Part shown: one piece after another, positions 37,701 to 50,574 of the stretch | How the letters are laid out: every line of letters begins with the position of its first letter | Numbering within the stretch: position 1 is the first letter of the stretch | Assembly (NCBI GenBank): GCA_024734555.1 | Contig: JANPWX010019802.1 | Coordinates: forward strand, 248,001-312,000 | Direction of reading: 5' to 3' | Length of the DNA: 64,000 bases | Source: Trochalopteron elliotii | Taxonomy: Eukaryota > Chordata > Aves > Passeriformes > Leiothrichidae | Position numbers and translations under genes: made by a program | Notes under the pieces: generated by a model | Databases searched by the model: none | Seen by the model: only the letters and a program-made list of their open reading frames with translations | What the model was told of the DNA's origin: nothing

Positions 37701-40700
37701 GTTAGAGACTTGGTATGCTTAAACAAATAGAGGTAGTTATGGTATATACATGCATGCATACAGAAGCCCACAAGTACAAAGAGGCTTATATATGTATGTA
37801 GAGGAGGAGTGGTTTTGGACTTGCACATAGCAAGTATGATCATATAGTCACACCAAAGTCACAATTACTGTTTATTTCTGTAATCAGTTCTCTTTTCTTT
37901 TGCCAAAGCAAAGTCAAATACAGAACTTCCTTTTTTGGAATAAAGTTACTTTGTAAATTTAGAAGACCCTGAATTACTTTCAGAAAAACATGTTTAGTAC
38001 ATGGCACTTAGAAACAATTTCATCCATTTAACCTAAAATATTTGGCTAAATTTCCAACTGATTTTATTTCTTACTAACTGAGTATTATTCTGATCTAAAA
38101 TACAAATGAAAAATAATATATATACATATTAGAAAGCTGAAGCATGGAATATATGTTGTTAAGAAGTTAACTGTTGTTAAGAAAATAACCTCTGGCTCAT
38201 AACAGGGTTAGCTAACTTAAGTATAGGAACTTTGGTGAAATGTAATGCTTTCTGCTTTACTAGTGTTCATTTAAATAAGAGTTAGAAAACTACAAGAATT
38301 CAAAGAGCAGAATTACTGTTTCATAGTCCAGTCTTGGGGATATGATACAGAGAAATGGAGGCAAGTTAGCCATCCTTCATTCCTAATCAGGTATAATAGA
38401 ATGGTTCGGTACAGTCTTCAGGAAAAAAGAAATTACCAAAGTTGAAATTATGCTAGTTAGTGTGATTTTGTAGGTATAGAAAACTGTATTACCTTTTGGG
38501 AAAACAGCAGGCAGGTTATGATATGATACAGGTTCTAAAAGTGTTGACTTTTTCATTTAGAGAAATAACTGAGCTTCTTCAGTGTTTTTAGTACAGGTAG
38601 ATTTGTATCAAGCATTTTTTTGAAAGCCAGTGACATTCTTATTTTTATTTTTTAGAAGTCCTCATCAGAAATTAATAGAGTATATGTGAACAGAGTATTA
38701 CAAATAATTTGAATTTAGTACCTAAGTTGGCACAATACAATAAAAATATCCTTGTGGTATAATTAAATACTATGTTTTACAGCTGAAAATCAAAAATGCA
38801 GATTGTAGCTACAAGGCAGTATAACTGCTGAATGACATTTTGGAAAGGAGTGACCAAGAGGTGAATTGAGACTCCTTGAGGAAAATGGGTGCTTGGTGCA
38901 GTGATGATCTTACGTTCCTTTCTGAGTTAGGAACCAAGTACACCACCAGCAGAGACCTGTGGGAAAGCTGAAACCCATCACTGTATCTGATTCCAAATTC
39001 CATCTTCAGAAGGGCTGAGGAAATACTGCAGGGAGTTATGGATTCGACAGAAGTGATTAAAGTGAATATTAGGAGAACATTCTTTCTTTTAAAAAGAACT
39101 CTTTATATAGAGTATGAATTAATCTGCTAAAGAGAAGCCAGAGTCGTAACCATAATTAATAGTGTAGAGTAGTTGTTTCTTGATGGTGCATTCAAACAGG
39201 TCACTAGGAAAACTGATGCCTTCACCATACATGGTGTCTTTAGGGTGTAACTAGATTTCAGCAGAAAGCTTCCTAAGTACTAGTTTTTACCTTCTGGAGT
39301 TCCTATCAGTTCACTGTTCACAAGGTGCAGATGAACCAGAAATTCAAATGGAATCTTAGACTTATTTCACTATAAATTTTCTAGATAAAATCATTTTATT
39401 GTTCTGAGTAGAATCTGAAAATTCTGGAGTTACGAACCATCTGGATAGATCCTTTTCAGTCTTCTGCAGAGGAAGGTTATATCTGCTCTGGCAGTGTCTC
39501 TGCATCTAGAGAGCAGAAGAACAGTTTCCACACTGCAGAAACTTGGAAAAAGAGGAAGAAGCAGGAAGCAAGAGGAAGAGGAGAGCCTGCAGTGTAGCTG
39601 TGGAATCAAGGGAGCAATGAGAAAAGGATGGAGCAGAAAGCTGTGCTTTTATAGCAACAGAAACTTTCCAGGGATAGCAGGCACTTAAATAATGTATTAC
39701 AAAATAACAGCTATGTTATATGAAATGTGAATGAAAATTTACTGCCTCCAAAGACCTAGGCTTCAAAGATGAAAGGGACAGGAGCAGACTATAGTCCCTT
39801 ATTTGATTCTTCTCTGCCTTATCAGTTTGACATTTTCCTGTTTACAAAGTCAGGAGGCATTTCTAGTTCTGTTCCATTGAGTGTGGTTTGTGAATGTAGC
39901 CTGGCTTTCCTGTCAGCCAGCCTCCTCTTTAGCATGAAGCCTTTTTGGATTGCCTTTCCCACCAAGCTAATTTGGCAAAGTGACCCTAGAAATAAAAAAT
40001 AAGCAAAGTGTGGACTCTGGAAAGAGCCAAGTATCGAAGTTGTTTATTAACCTAGTACTGATCATAGAAAGGGCTTGAAAAATATTTTGGAGTTAGACTT
40101 TTTAAGAATTAAGATTTTCTGTGTTCTGCACAAAAACCTCTTTTGACTGGGAAAAAAGAGGGGGTGGGGGAGCTGAATAATTGTCACTAGCTAGTTCATT
40201 GTTCATGCAATAGTGTTCAGCTAACTAAGAGAAAGACTAAATGGGTCCCCCTTACAGGAAACTTCTGATGTGCTAGACTCTGTTATTCCCAAGTGCCACT
40301 TGTAATCCACTCTCTCTCTGTTGCTGTCACTGTCTGACACTAATTATTTTATATATACAACCTTTTATTGATGTGGGTTATTCCTGCTGTGCAACTTCAA
40401 TAAGAAAATGTTGCTGTATACTATAATAGTATTGTGATGCAACTTTTTGCAATGCTGTCCCCAATTTACAGAAAAGCAATTCTGGATACTTGGATTAAAA
40501 TATCTCTTTATCTCTTTTCCCCCAATAATTTTATTTTCAGGTAGAAGAATTGAAGTATAGTTTTTTGTAAAAGCTGTTAATCTTGCTTAGTGTAGCTTTT
40601 GCCATGCTGCTGAAAATAAAGACCTCCCAACGTGGTTGGCTAAATAAGTTTACAGTGATAGTCTTTGCTAGTGCTTTTCACAAGCTCTCTATTTGTGCAT

Positions 40701-41827
40701 ACATAGAAATGGCAATGAAAATCAAATGTAGTTGTCACCCAGCAGTTCCAGGTCTTTTGCTTAGAAAAGGATGTAGTCAGTAGTGGTATTACAGATGAAC
40801 ATTAATGTAAATCAAACAAATGCAGGGAAATGCTTGCATGTCATGGTCCTGCATTGTAATACTTTCTGCAGTTCATTGATCGTGATGAAATTTGAATCAA
40901 TTAGAACCTAATTTATAAAACTTAAAAGCGCATAATACACATTCTAACATCAGAAAAATTTGAATTCATTATCATTTCTTTTCCACAGGTAACCATTAGA
41001 TGGACACAAATAGGCATGAGCTAAAATAAAATTTAAATTCAATTTACAGAAGAGTTTTTTTCCATTGAGGGAGTTTAAGAAGTAGTTGCCCAGAGACATT
41101 TTGGAGTCTCCACTTTTGGATATTCAAAACCTGACTGGACAGTGCTCTCAGCATCCTCCTGTATTTGGCCCTCATTTGAGCAAGGAACCTGGACTGTCTG
41201 ATCTTCAGAGGTCCCTTACAAACTGTGATTTTGTGAAGAAAAATATTTCGTTTGATAGTGGCACAATAATTTGCAAATTTTAGTTTCTTCTTTCTCATGT
41301 TACCACATGAGGTATTTGTAGAATGAAATTAATTTTCATATCTAATAATATGCACTTACATACCATTCATTTCTTTGTCACTGAACAACTATATTGCTTG
41401 TCCAACCAAAAAATCCAGGATACTAAGATTTATTACTTGAGTAAACTGAATTTTATAATACATGCAGTATTTATTTGGCAGTACCTCTGTTTCAGTTTCT
41501 CTTTGTGGGTCTCATGGCTAATTAGAATGTTAAAATTCAAATGGGGATTCCTTGTTTTGTTATTCATTTCCTTAACATATTTCTAACGGGGTTTTAAACT
41601 AAGACATCTGCTAATGTTCTTTTGTTATCTGTACTAATGAAAATACAGACTTTCTGAGGTCCTAAGTGACTTTTAAGCCATGTTCGTAGCATCAGTGAGT
41701 CTGTACCTTCCCTTCATTTGTATCAAAAAAATCTACTGAATCTACTGCCCATTAACTTTGGTTCTGTTTCTTCTGAGTGGTTGTACATCTCAGAAGATTA
41801 TATTATTGTAAATATTTCTCTTTGCAG
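34701..41827. other. Unique AT-rich intronic DNA up to the first exon
   Basis: Nothing identifiable. A scrap near 35850 ('agtcatagaatcatacag') resembles the antisense CR1 3' tip but is too short to call. Open frames at 34740-35232, 36943-37264 and 39494-40002 show no family pattern. Confidence 0.5.
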
Positions 41828-41925
41828 TGAGGAGCTACGGAAGGAAGCCCGACAGCTGAAACGGGAACTGCTGGAAGCAAAGCACAAAAAAGAAGAAAGA
41901 GCTTTAAAACCCAAAGAGAAAGAAG
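41828..41925 (+). CDS. CWC27: CWC27 internal coding exon (first of three in window)
   Basis: Internal exon of the spliceosome-associated cyclophilin-like protein CWC27. The acceptor is TTTGCAG ending at 41827 and the donor is GTAAG starting at 41926. The first base completes a split codon, 32 whole codons follow, and the last base (g) starts a codon finished in the next exon. The translation starts EELRKEARQLKREL and continues as a Lys/Glu-rich helical segment, typical of the coiled-coil C-terminal half of vertebrate CWC27. The match to the human protein is near-identical over the first 15 residues and then diverges in the low-complexity Lys/Glu part. In the family, the N-terminal cyclophilin fold is PPIase-like, and the C-terminal part pairs with CWC22 in activated spliceosomes in the nucleus. 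The previous exon was not found in the 41.8 kb upstream. The identification is strong because the next two exons continue the same protein in phase. Confidence 0.93.
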
Positions 41926-43245
41926 GTAAGAGGTTTTGTGTAGATCTCCAGTTAACACTGAGGTTTTAAAGATTTTTTTGGTTTTGTGTTTTATGTACAT
42001 AAATGTGGACTATTGTTGAACTGTAGATTTTGATTTTCTTTCCCTAGGGATAGTAGTAATGTAATGATGCCAGTATGTAAGGAAATTGTATAGGTAGCAT
42101 TTGTTCTCAAATCAGGTAGTATTTCTCCTTCTAAGTGTTCTTTAGTTACATCCATGCTGTGTCCTCTTGACTTGCACAGTCTTTTTGACTTTCTGACTTG
42201 GAAGGGTGCTTAAATGAAGATGGTTAACTTTGAACTCAAAGCTGCTGACTTCAAACTTTTACATATCATAAGACACCAATGGAACTCAATCTCAGAAAGT
42301 TACAACCATGTTTATTTTCCTTAAACCTTAGCAAAATGAAATCTTCAGCTGCCACTTCTTTGTCAGGCAGTTTTTATATTCTGTTGCTTTTTAAATGTGT
42401 ATAAATTGCTAAGTTTATAATAGCATGTAAGGTGCACATTTTAGTCCAGAAGGATGAAATACCTTTTACTAGCCAAACTGAAAAAACAAAAAAGTGCCTT
42501 TAAACACTCTGGGGTTGCAGGACAACTTCTAGAATGGATTCTTAGTTCAGTTCTCAATACCATAGAAATATGAAAGGAAATATAAAACTATTTTTTTAAA
42601 AATTCAGGTAACACACAGTTTACAAAAGAGTAGAAAGTATAACATGACTTTTAGAAAAATTCTTGGACTCTCGTGAATAAGAGCTGAGCTTGATCAGCAG
42701 CATTTGACAATATAAAAAATACAGTATCATGAATTTTTATAGGAAATATGGCACCAAATGTTAAAAATCACCGACTCTGAAAATGTTCTAGTAATCACTG
42801 AATGGATATAAGTTCTCACTGGCAAAATAATGAATGCTGTCATTAGGCATGTAAAAAAAGAACTGTGAGTAGAGGTATAGGAAAGGTAAAGTGTAGTCCT
42901 TATGTACATATATGATAAATTATCTTGGATAGTGCCATTGTATGGCAGTTCTTACACTATTTCTTAAATTTATCCCTGTTCTAGTGCCAGTTGGTGGACT
43001 TCATAATTCAACGAAATTCACCTTTACAGTGACAGACTGAAGTAATACTTAGGCAATAGTTACTACTATGGTACAGTTTGGACGGATACCTTTTATTCAA
43101 GCAAAAGGATATATACTAGGGTTGGCGGGGGACTTGTATTTTTTTTAAATAAATAGCAGGCTGGCCATAAATCAGTTGAAAATCTGCAAATTACAGCTAA
43201 TATTAAAAAATAATCTTGAATAATCTTGGCTTTACGTTTTGTGAT

Positions 43246-43848
43246 AGGAAGGATCTGTTCCAGTACTTACTGAGAAAGATGGATGGCAGGAAAGAACCTA
43301 TTGAATCTAGTCAGTGGATTACCTAACTAAAAATCCTAAAAATACACATGTTCTAAAATTTAAGGCAAAATTTAAAGGCTGTTAAGTGAGATGCAAGTAG
43401 TGAAGGATGAAATGATTAAAGAACATGTAGTGAAAGATTTCAGGTTTGTACTAGAAAATGAACTGAACATGAATTTACACTCTGATGTAGCTGTCAGTTG
43501 TGTGGTGGTGTTACAAATGCAGTACCTGTAAAAGGGTGGTGGTATAATTGCACTCAGTTCCAAGTATTATACCACCAAAAAGGATAATGAACAATTTGAT
43601 AAAAATGGACAAAACTACCCAAAAGTAGCAGAACACTATTTGGATATGTTTATTAGGAGATACTCAAAGATATGTGTAATTTATGTAGGGAGGGGGATGG
43701 AAGAGTGAAATCTCAAGTCAAAGGAATGAAGCATACCTTTATTGTGGAACAGAATTTACAATTGAGGAATAATGGAATAGACTTCAGAAAGCCTATCTTG
43801 AATATAATGAACTCTAACATAACTAGAAGTGTTGTACCAAGTAAGTAA
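43246..43848 (+). pseudogene. Frameshifted coding-like tract, possible enolase-family retrocopy
   Basis: Three plus-strand segments read like successive parts of one protein. 43246-43326 gives 26 codons (RKDLFQYLLRKMDGRKEP). 43388-43708 gives 106 codons with a single internal stop at 43529-43531. 43705-43848 gives 47 codons in a shifted frame. In the middle segment, ALSSKYY followed about 25 residues later by AEHYLDMFIRRYSKICVIYV resembles the enolase pattern VAASEFY ... ADLYKSFIKDYPVVSIED in spacing and hydrophobicity. The acidic metal ligand of 'SIED' is not preserved. This is an inference from pattern alone. The tract lies wholly inside a CWC27 intron, has no splice sites that I could fit, and would be non-functional. 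Confidence 0.3.
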
Positions 43849-46800
43849 TTTTGCCCCAAAGTTAATAGCACTTAGTCATTTTGTATTTATTGGCCTGAAT
43901 ATTCATCAATAAAATAGAGCTGTCAACATGGAAGACAGTCTGCTAAATGATAATAGTTTACCTATTCCACATTAGTTTATGTGTAAGAAATTGTACATAT
44001 TTGAAAAATACTTCTATCAGAAAGTTGATGTGTAAGTAGCAGTAGGTTTTTCCATTGTTCTCTGCCTGTTCTCTTGGGGAGTGTGGCGTGAGGAGTGAGT
44101 TGTGTCATTCTATATCAGGTATGCCTTTGCAGATGGTGCAGACACTTGTATTGTGTCTGCCTATGCTTTGAGCTGGCTGCATTAGGAAAAAATGTTAGTT
44201 CACAGGCTATGTGACCACATTAATGTGATTCTGTGCCTGATTAATAAAAACTACATCTCAGCCAAAACTTGCAAGCATAGTGGGAGAAATTCACTGAAGA
44301 TCACAGCAGTGAGAGTAAGGCTTAAGTCATACTGGATAGGATTGGGTCTTATTCTGAGAGGATGCTAAGGAAGGGTCAGCAGCATGACACATCTATTTTA
44401 AGTCTACTGCACAGATCTTTATTAGTATTGGCATCACATTTAGTATCACTTCTTCAAATTGTTCATATTATGTTTACCTAATATTTTTCTGTATTTGGAG
44501 ATTAGATTATTTAAGAAAGACTGGAGAGTGAAAATTTAAGTGTTTACATTGTTTCAAGAGGTCAGAGTAAAAAAATAATTCCCTCTGTACATGTTTGATT
44601 ATAACCAGTCTTCCAATTTGTGAATAGTATTGTTGACTATGCCAGACTGCTGTCAAGACCTTTCTTTAAGTAAGACGTTTTTCTTTTACGTGACGTTTGT
44701 TGTAGTGATGCCAGAAATTACATCAAACACTGTCATTTGAGTGCTGAATTAGTTCACCATTTTGAAGTACTTGGTCAAATATTCAAAAAAGATACTCTTT
44801 TCAAAGTTCTGTAGAGTAAATGTGGGAATGTGCTTCAGTGAAATCCACTTCAGACATACAGCATCTGCCCAGTTAATTATATGTCAGTTTTAAATAGTAG
44901 TAGTATTTAGGAAGTAATGTTTTAGTTTTTCTTGTTAGAACTTTTCTTTAAACTGACAAATAATCTGTGGATGATGAAATTTAATTGTCATACGTGAGAA
45001 AACGGAAGAGCTGTAAAATACTGTCTAAGCAGGGAAGCATAACAACTAATGTAAAAACCAGTGTTCAAGGGTAAGAATTCTACCAAGGCATGTAGTACTG
45101 AGGCATTTTCTGCTTTGTTTTTGTGATACAATAATCAAATGATTGAAATGTTTAGAAAATTCTCATAATCAAGTGAGGATTCCAGTGTAACATTATGTTT
45201 TACTTCTGTTTTATTTTAAAGTTTGGGTAATGTCAGAGGCACTCAAAGAATTAAGCCCTGTCTTACATGTAAAGATACTTTCTTGAAGTCTGGGACTTTA
45301 ATAGGCTTTTGCACCCTTTGGAACACTCTGAAAATAACAAAATCCAAGTTTTGATGGTTTGAGAACTTTGCAGCATAAATGCATTAAGTGTGAAGATTTT
45401 TTCAGTGCATACAGTAGAGCTGCACTGTACTAAAGTATCCACCTGGAATGTGTCATCTTTGCAAAACTTTGTTTTCTCCCAGCGTTTACATTTTTTTTAC
45501 ATTTAATCTCATAACACCCAGCATCCCTATGCAGTCCCCTTCCTGCTAAAGTGAATAAATATTTCCTTTTGTCTCTCTGTCTGCAGAAGAAAAGAGGACT
45601 TTTCTCTCTCACTTGTAAACCAGCTTTGATTTTTAGTTGTAATCTTAAGCATGTACTCAAAATCCACCAACATTTGAAAATTAACCATGTTTTAGACTAG
45701 GACCATGTGCCTAAAAGCTACCAAAGTTCAGAAAGCATTTACTAGAAACATGCTGTTCACACTGTTTTGCAAATCTGCTCTGGTCTTTAAAATAAGTGTT
45801 TTGAAGCTCTAGGAATTACTTGTAAGATTTTATTATTTGGGTTGGCTAAATGAACTAGTAAGTTTGTTCTAGAACTGTTGTTTTTTTCACTGTAGCAAAC
45901 TGAAAATACAGTAATCAGTCCAACCCTGGAAGCTTGTTCTGTAAGCAAATATATTGAATTGTTCACAGTTGCTAAATATTTCCTGACTCTTACCTAACTT
46001 CTTGGCAAACAGTGGCACTTTAGGATCTTAGGCAGGCCAGAGCTATAGCAGCATTAACTGAACAGTTCTTGAAGGTGCAAAGAAAACCATGAGTAGAACT
46101 AGTCCTAAGCAAATATATTCAGGAGAGGATGTTACTAATTCTCTCAAGCATGAAATTATTTTATTATGTTTTTCTGGTGTATTTTTACACTACCTTACAC
46201 TAAACTATATTTATGTTTCAGATACATAATATTTAAAGCTGTAAATTTTTTTACCAAGTTCTGGAAGAAGTGAGTTATTTGTCTTGGTTATTAATTATCC
46301 AAAGTGTCTGTAAGTTCTGTATTTGTAACTTCTGATAGGAATTCTGTTTTAATTCCTGAAATAATACGGCATATTAGAATTTCTTTTATAATTTGTGATG
46401 ATTTTATTTAGTTTGGAACAAAAGCAACTTCTCTTTTTTCAGTCTCAGTAAGATTTTTAAAATGAGTACTGCATACCTTTACAATTCCAAAAGAATGCAA
46501 TATAAACTGAATATTGATGAGCTGGAAGTGGAATATACTGAACTAATACAGGAATGTGTTTTAGGCCCCTCATTTTAATTCACCAAAATATTCAATCATA
46601 ATTTCTTTCTCTTCAAACAAGAAGTTTTTGAGGTTTTTTTTCCTCTTTGGTATTTAGTCTAGCTATGCCATGCATTTCTTGGAATTTCTGTCCAGTAGGT
46701 CTTTTATCATGTGAAATGTGTCATCTGAGTTGCTAAAGAATACATTTCAGATACTGAAGAAAATGTAAGGGACCACCACATTTCAAACAAACACAAATCC

Positions 46801-48361
46801 TGCTAAATAAACTGGGATGCCTTTTTATATATGCATCTTTGTACATTCTTCTTGTTATCTTACCTCAGTTCTGCGTAAAGTCGTGATTACATATGGAAAT
46901 TGCATTAATGGGATTATTTTAGCATATCAAGAATGTTTTTTAATGTATGATACTTAAGTGTGTGTAAAAATCTTCATGCTAGCTGTATCTCATCGAAGAA
47001 AGTAAGTCTTTCATCAATCCTTTTCAATGCTATACGTTCTTGCTTTTTTGTGGTGACGTTAAATCTTCAGAATTAGCATGTGTTTTTCTCTGTCACAATA
47101 TGTATTGTTTGTACCCTTCATGAGTGTTTCTGGTAATACTTTTGCCAAACCAAATTCCCTTCTTTTTCCAACAAGTGTTTTATGCACAGCTTCATTATCT
47201 CTTTCTTAAGAAGGAAATAAAATCTGTAGAATTTTATACAGATTCTAATTACAAGAACAGTAATTACTACAGGGTTTGTTGAAAAAAGTTTGTACTGTGG
47301 AAGATTTTATGCATACTCTCAGACCTGCATTTGTGTGAAATTGTACCTTATCTGTGCCACAGTTGGAAGTGTGGACTTGTTGTGGCAAAGTTACCCTAGC
47401 TGCAGTGCTAGAAATGGAGCCCAGTCTTTAAGAGCAATAACAACGTCAGCCTAAGCAGTGATCTTGCTGTTCTGATCTACCACAGACAGCTGAATTAGAA
47501 TTCTTATTTCTTGGTTTCGTTAAGTGGAAGATAAAATTCCAGTTTTGAAACCAGAGCACTTCTAATATTTTTTTTTTTTTTTCTTTTGTTGAGTGTTTGT
47601 TATGTTGTTAAATGTACCTGATGCTTTAAAAATTAAGCTTAAAATTACCAAGCTCTTTTCTCCTTCACTTCTTATTAGGAATTGATCCATCCCTAAACCA
47701 TCACTCATTTCAGTTCAATACCTTTGGATCACATTTTGCCTTTGTTATACTTCCTCTGGTTTGTAGTTAAAAACTGACATCATTTGAACTGTTCCTTATT
47801 TAATTGTGAGCAAAATAAGGTCTTCCTTATTTTTTTTAAATCAATCTCTTCATTTCTTTTTTAAAGACATCAGAATTTCCTCCTTAGCTTCAGATTATCG
47901 TTGTAAACCATGTCCCAAGCCCAAAGTTTTCAGTTAGATTACGCTGTCATGTTGGCATGTATTGGCCATAATTTCAGGATAGAAGAATCTATCAGAAAAA
48001 AAATAAATTACTTAAATGATTTTGTCACAGTAAGATGAAGACTTTCTTGGTAGTAACTCAAGCTAGCTTACATGAATACCAATGTACTTCTAAATTCTTT
48101 CAAAAGTAGGATGAAATGTATTTTCAGTAAGGAAGTTGGGTTGTGTTTGTTGGGGTTTTTTCCCCTTAACCTTCCTTACTGACAGAGTACACACAACAGC
48201 TTTTTCAAACTAAAGAAGAAATTCTTTTTCTCATGTTATTTATGCACTTTGTGGTTAGATCCTCCTAGGGAACAAGTTTGCAAGATTCCTTTAACTTAAA
48301 TTATCTTCTCCATCTTGTGATACCTAAATTGAATTTGTTATTTCACTTCTGTGTATCCATG
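43849..48361. other. Unique AT-rich intronic DNA
   Basis: Contains a T15 run at 47568-47582. The 76-codon minus-strand frame at 45430-45660 mirrors a pyrimidine-rich plus strand and is not convincing. Nothing else seen. Confidence 0.5.
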
Positions 48362-48610
48362 TCATTTTTCATTAATTTTTGTCTGAATAAATCCTCTTAG
48401 ATTAAGGAGATTAATGCCAAAGTCACGATCCTTGTACTTTTGCTGAGCCAGCAAGCTGGACCTAAATTTGTCAACCTTGATATGAAGGTCAAGTCCATCA
48501 TACAGTGCTGGTGATCCTCTTATTTTCAATTCAGCTGCAAAAGACTTGCAAGGAATCTGGGTTGCGGACTGGGAGATATGAAGTAGTAGGCAGTAATCTA
48601 CTTTTACATT
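48362..48610 (-). pseudogene. Stop-free coding-like stretch of unknown parent, minus strand
   Basis: 82 codons without a stop on the minus strand (stop at 48362-48364; upstream in-frame stop just right of 48610). The translation has balanced, protein-like composition, for example LKIRGSPALYDGLDLHIKVD and LLAQQKYKDRDFGINLL. A plausible 3' splice site (pyrimidine-rich, ending CTCCCAG) lies on the minus strand at about 48580, but no good donor follows. I do not recognise the protein. It could be a fragment of a retrocopy, a fossil transposase, or chance. It has no in-frame ATG at the start and so is easily overlooked. Confidence 0.3.
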
Positions 48611-50521
48611 TTAAAAGGTTTCTTCCCACCAAGTCTCTCTCTTCTGGACTTTTTTCCTTGCTTGCTAATTGTGTCTAACCAGTCAGACACAAAGTAACTT
48701 TATCAAATAATTCCTGCTTATCAAAAATTTAATATATACTTTCTATTAAAAAGTGCTCCGTGGTTTTGTAATCACTGGAGTTATCAGGTTTTAAAATGTT
48801 AATAACCCGTTGACTTAGGGACTCTTGAAAAATCCTTCCTTTTTTGTTGCTTGCTTTGAATGTTTTGTGATAGGTTGTAAGACTTCATGAAATACAAGCA
48901 TGTTTTAAGTCATTTTAATGAAAGAAGTAAAAATACGATGTGTACAAGGGCAGAGCTCTTTTGGTTGACTCACTCTGAAGTTAGTTCAAGTGGATCTGAT
49001 TATCTTTTGTCTGAGTTATGAAAAGGTTTTCCTAGGAGGCAGAGAGCATGAAGTTGAGGATTAGAAAACCTCTGACAGGCAGAGACTCAAGAAACAATAA
49101 TCTCAAAAGAAGGCTTTAACTGAAATTTAAATTATTTGTATTAACAGTAAGTGGCACACATAGGAGTGTGATAAAAATACACACAACTTCAGGAGAATTT
49201 TCTCTTTTTGTATGAGAATTGTATTTGAGCTGCACTTCATTAGACTAAATTTTAGTCAAAAGACTTAAATGACTAAGGATCACATCTTTAAATTCATCAT
49301 ATGGATATCAAAGGGTGGATTCCAGGTTTAAATGTTCATGGCCAGTTTGTGACTGGCATTTTCGTACGTGTTCAAGAACACTCTTCTCAGTTCTTTTGCT
49401 TGTCATAGATGGGCAATTATATTGATTATGGGATAACTGTGATTCCCTTCAAAGCACTCATTTAGGTAAATGCCACCTGTTTTTTATAAGGAAGCAGATA
49501 GTTTTGTGCTTCAAATTATTTATCTAGGGGCTAAATGTTAGTAAAAGAAGATGTTATATTGTTTCCAGAGAACACTTTGGATGCATGCATTTATGCAAAA
49601 ATTAATGCATTGTTTTGACAAGGGGTTGGTCTTGAAGTAAGAATGGGATTTTTAAATAGTAGAATAGATTGACATACTAGGGGGAAGTACAGAGCTTTGT
49701 CATTATGTGTGGTAGTTTTTCATGAACTTCGGTTCTCCTCAGTTCATCTGATACTATGTTGCATGACATTTTATGGCAGATTTTATATCATTCATACAGC
49801 TGTTTATTTGTCCCTAAATGTGTGTGTTTATGCATTTATCTATTTTGGCCATTCTGGAAGATGGATTTTTCTTTCTTGCTGGTACCTGTCATACTCTGTT
49901 CATGATTATATCTGACATATCAACTGGAAAACAGAAAAAAAACCCAGCTCTGAATGGTATTAAGTATGTTTGATTATTTTCCCTGGTGCCTTTTAAATAC
50001 AATGTAGAAAGGGTTTAAGTGTTATTTGAATGCAATGTAGAAATTAAGATACAAAGGAAATAAGATACTGTGTTTGTAGAAATATGTAAACAAATATTTT
50101 ATATGTAGATATATCATTACAAGTTTATTTCCTTTTATTACAAAGAGCCATGTTTATAAACTTCATAGAAGACTTGAGTTGTGAGAGAAATTTAGTTTGG
50201 AATCAGAAACTTTTTCTGCATAGCTATCAATAGTCATCTAAAAAACATGGTAACAGCAAATTCATTTAGATTTACAGTTCACCAGGCAATTTTTCCTGAA
50301 ATTTCTTGAAACAGTTTTCTCCAGAAATGTTTTCTGTTCATCATTTGCAATGGACATCCAGGGGGTTTATTCTTCTGTTTGTTACCAAAAATAACAGTTG
50401 TGTAAATACATGTACATAAATTTTAAGTATACTAAATCAGTATGTACAATGTCTTAATGCTATTAAAGAAGAAGAAAATAATGTGAAAGTGTGGTGTTGA
50501 TCAATTTTCCAGTTCAGTTTT
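48611..50521. other. Unique AT-rich intronic DNA
   Basis: No element or gene recognised. Confidence 0.5.
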
Positions 50522-50574
50522 TGTCCCATTAAATTATTAATGAATAATTAATTCACTAATATTTTAATGGGACA
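50522..50574. repeat. Strong hairpin: 18-bp arms with one mismatch
   Basis: The left arm 50522-50539 (TGTCCCATTAAATTATTA) and the right arm 50557-50574 (TAATATTTTAATGGGACA) are inverted copies matching at 17 of 18 positions, around a 17-base loop containing TAATTA cores. It lies about 600 bp upstream of a CWC27 exon. It could be a MITE relic, a precursor-like hairpin or a chance fold. Confidence 0.85.

Larger units (their letters stand above)
1..41827 (+). other. CWC27: Long CWC27 intron (5' part outside window)
   Basis: Inferred intronic sequence upstream of the first recognised exon. I looked for the exon that should encode the preceding acidic/Lys-rich linker and did not recognise one, so either this is a single intron over 41.8 kb long or a small exon escaped notice. 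The human gene also has very long introns. The stretch carries most of the CR1 copies of the window plus unique AT-rich DNA. No promoter, CpG island or independent gene was seen. Confidence 0.6.
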
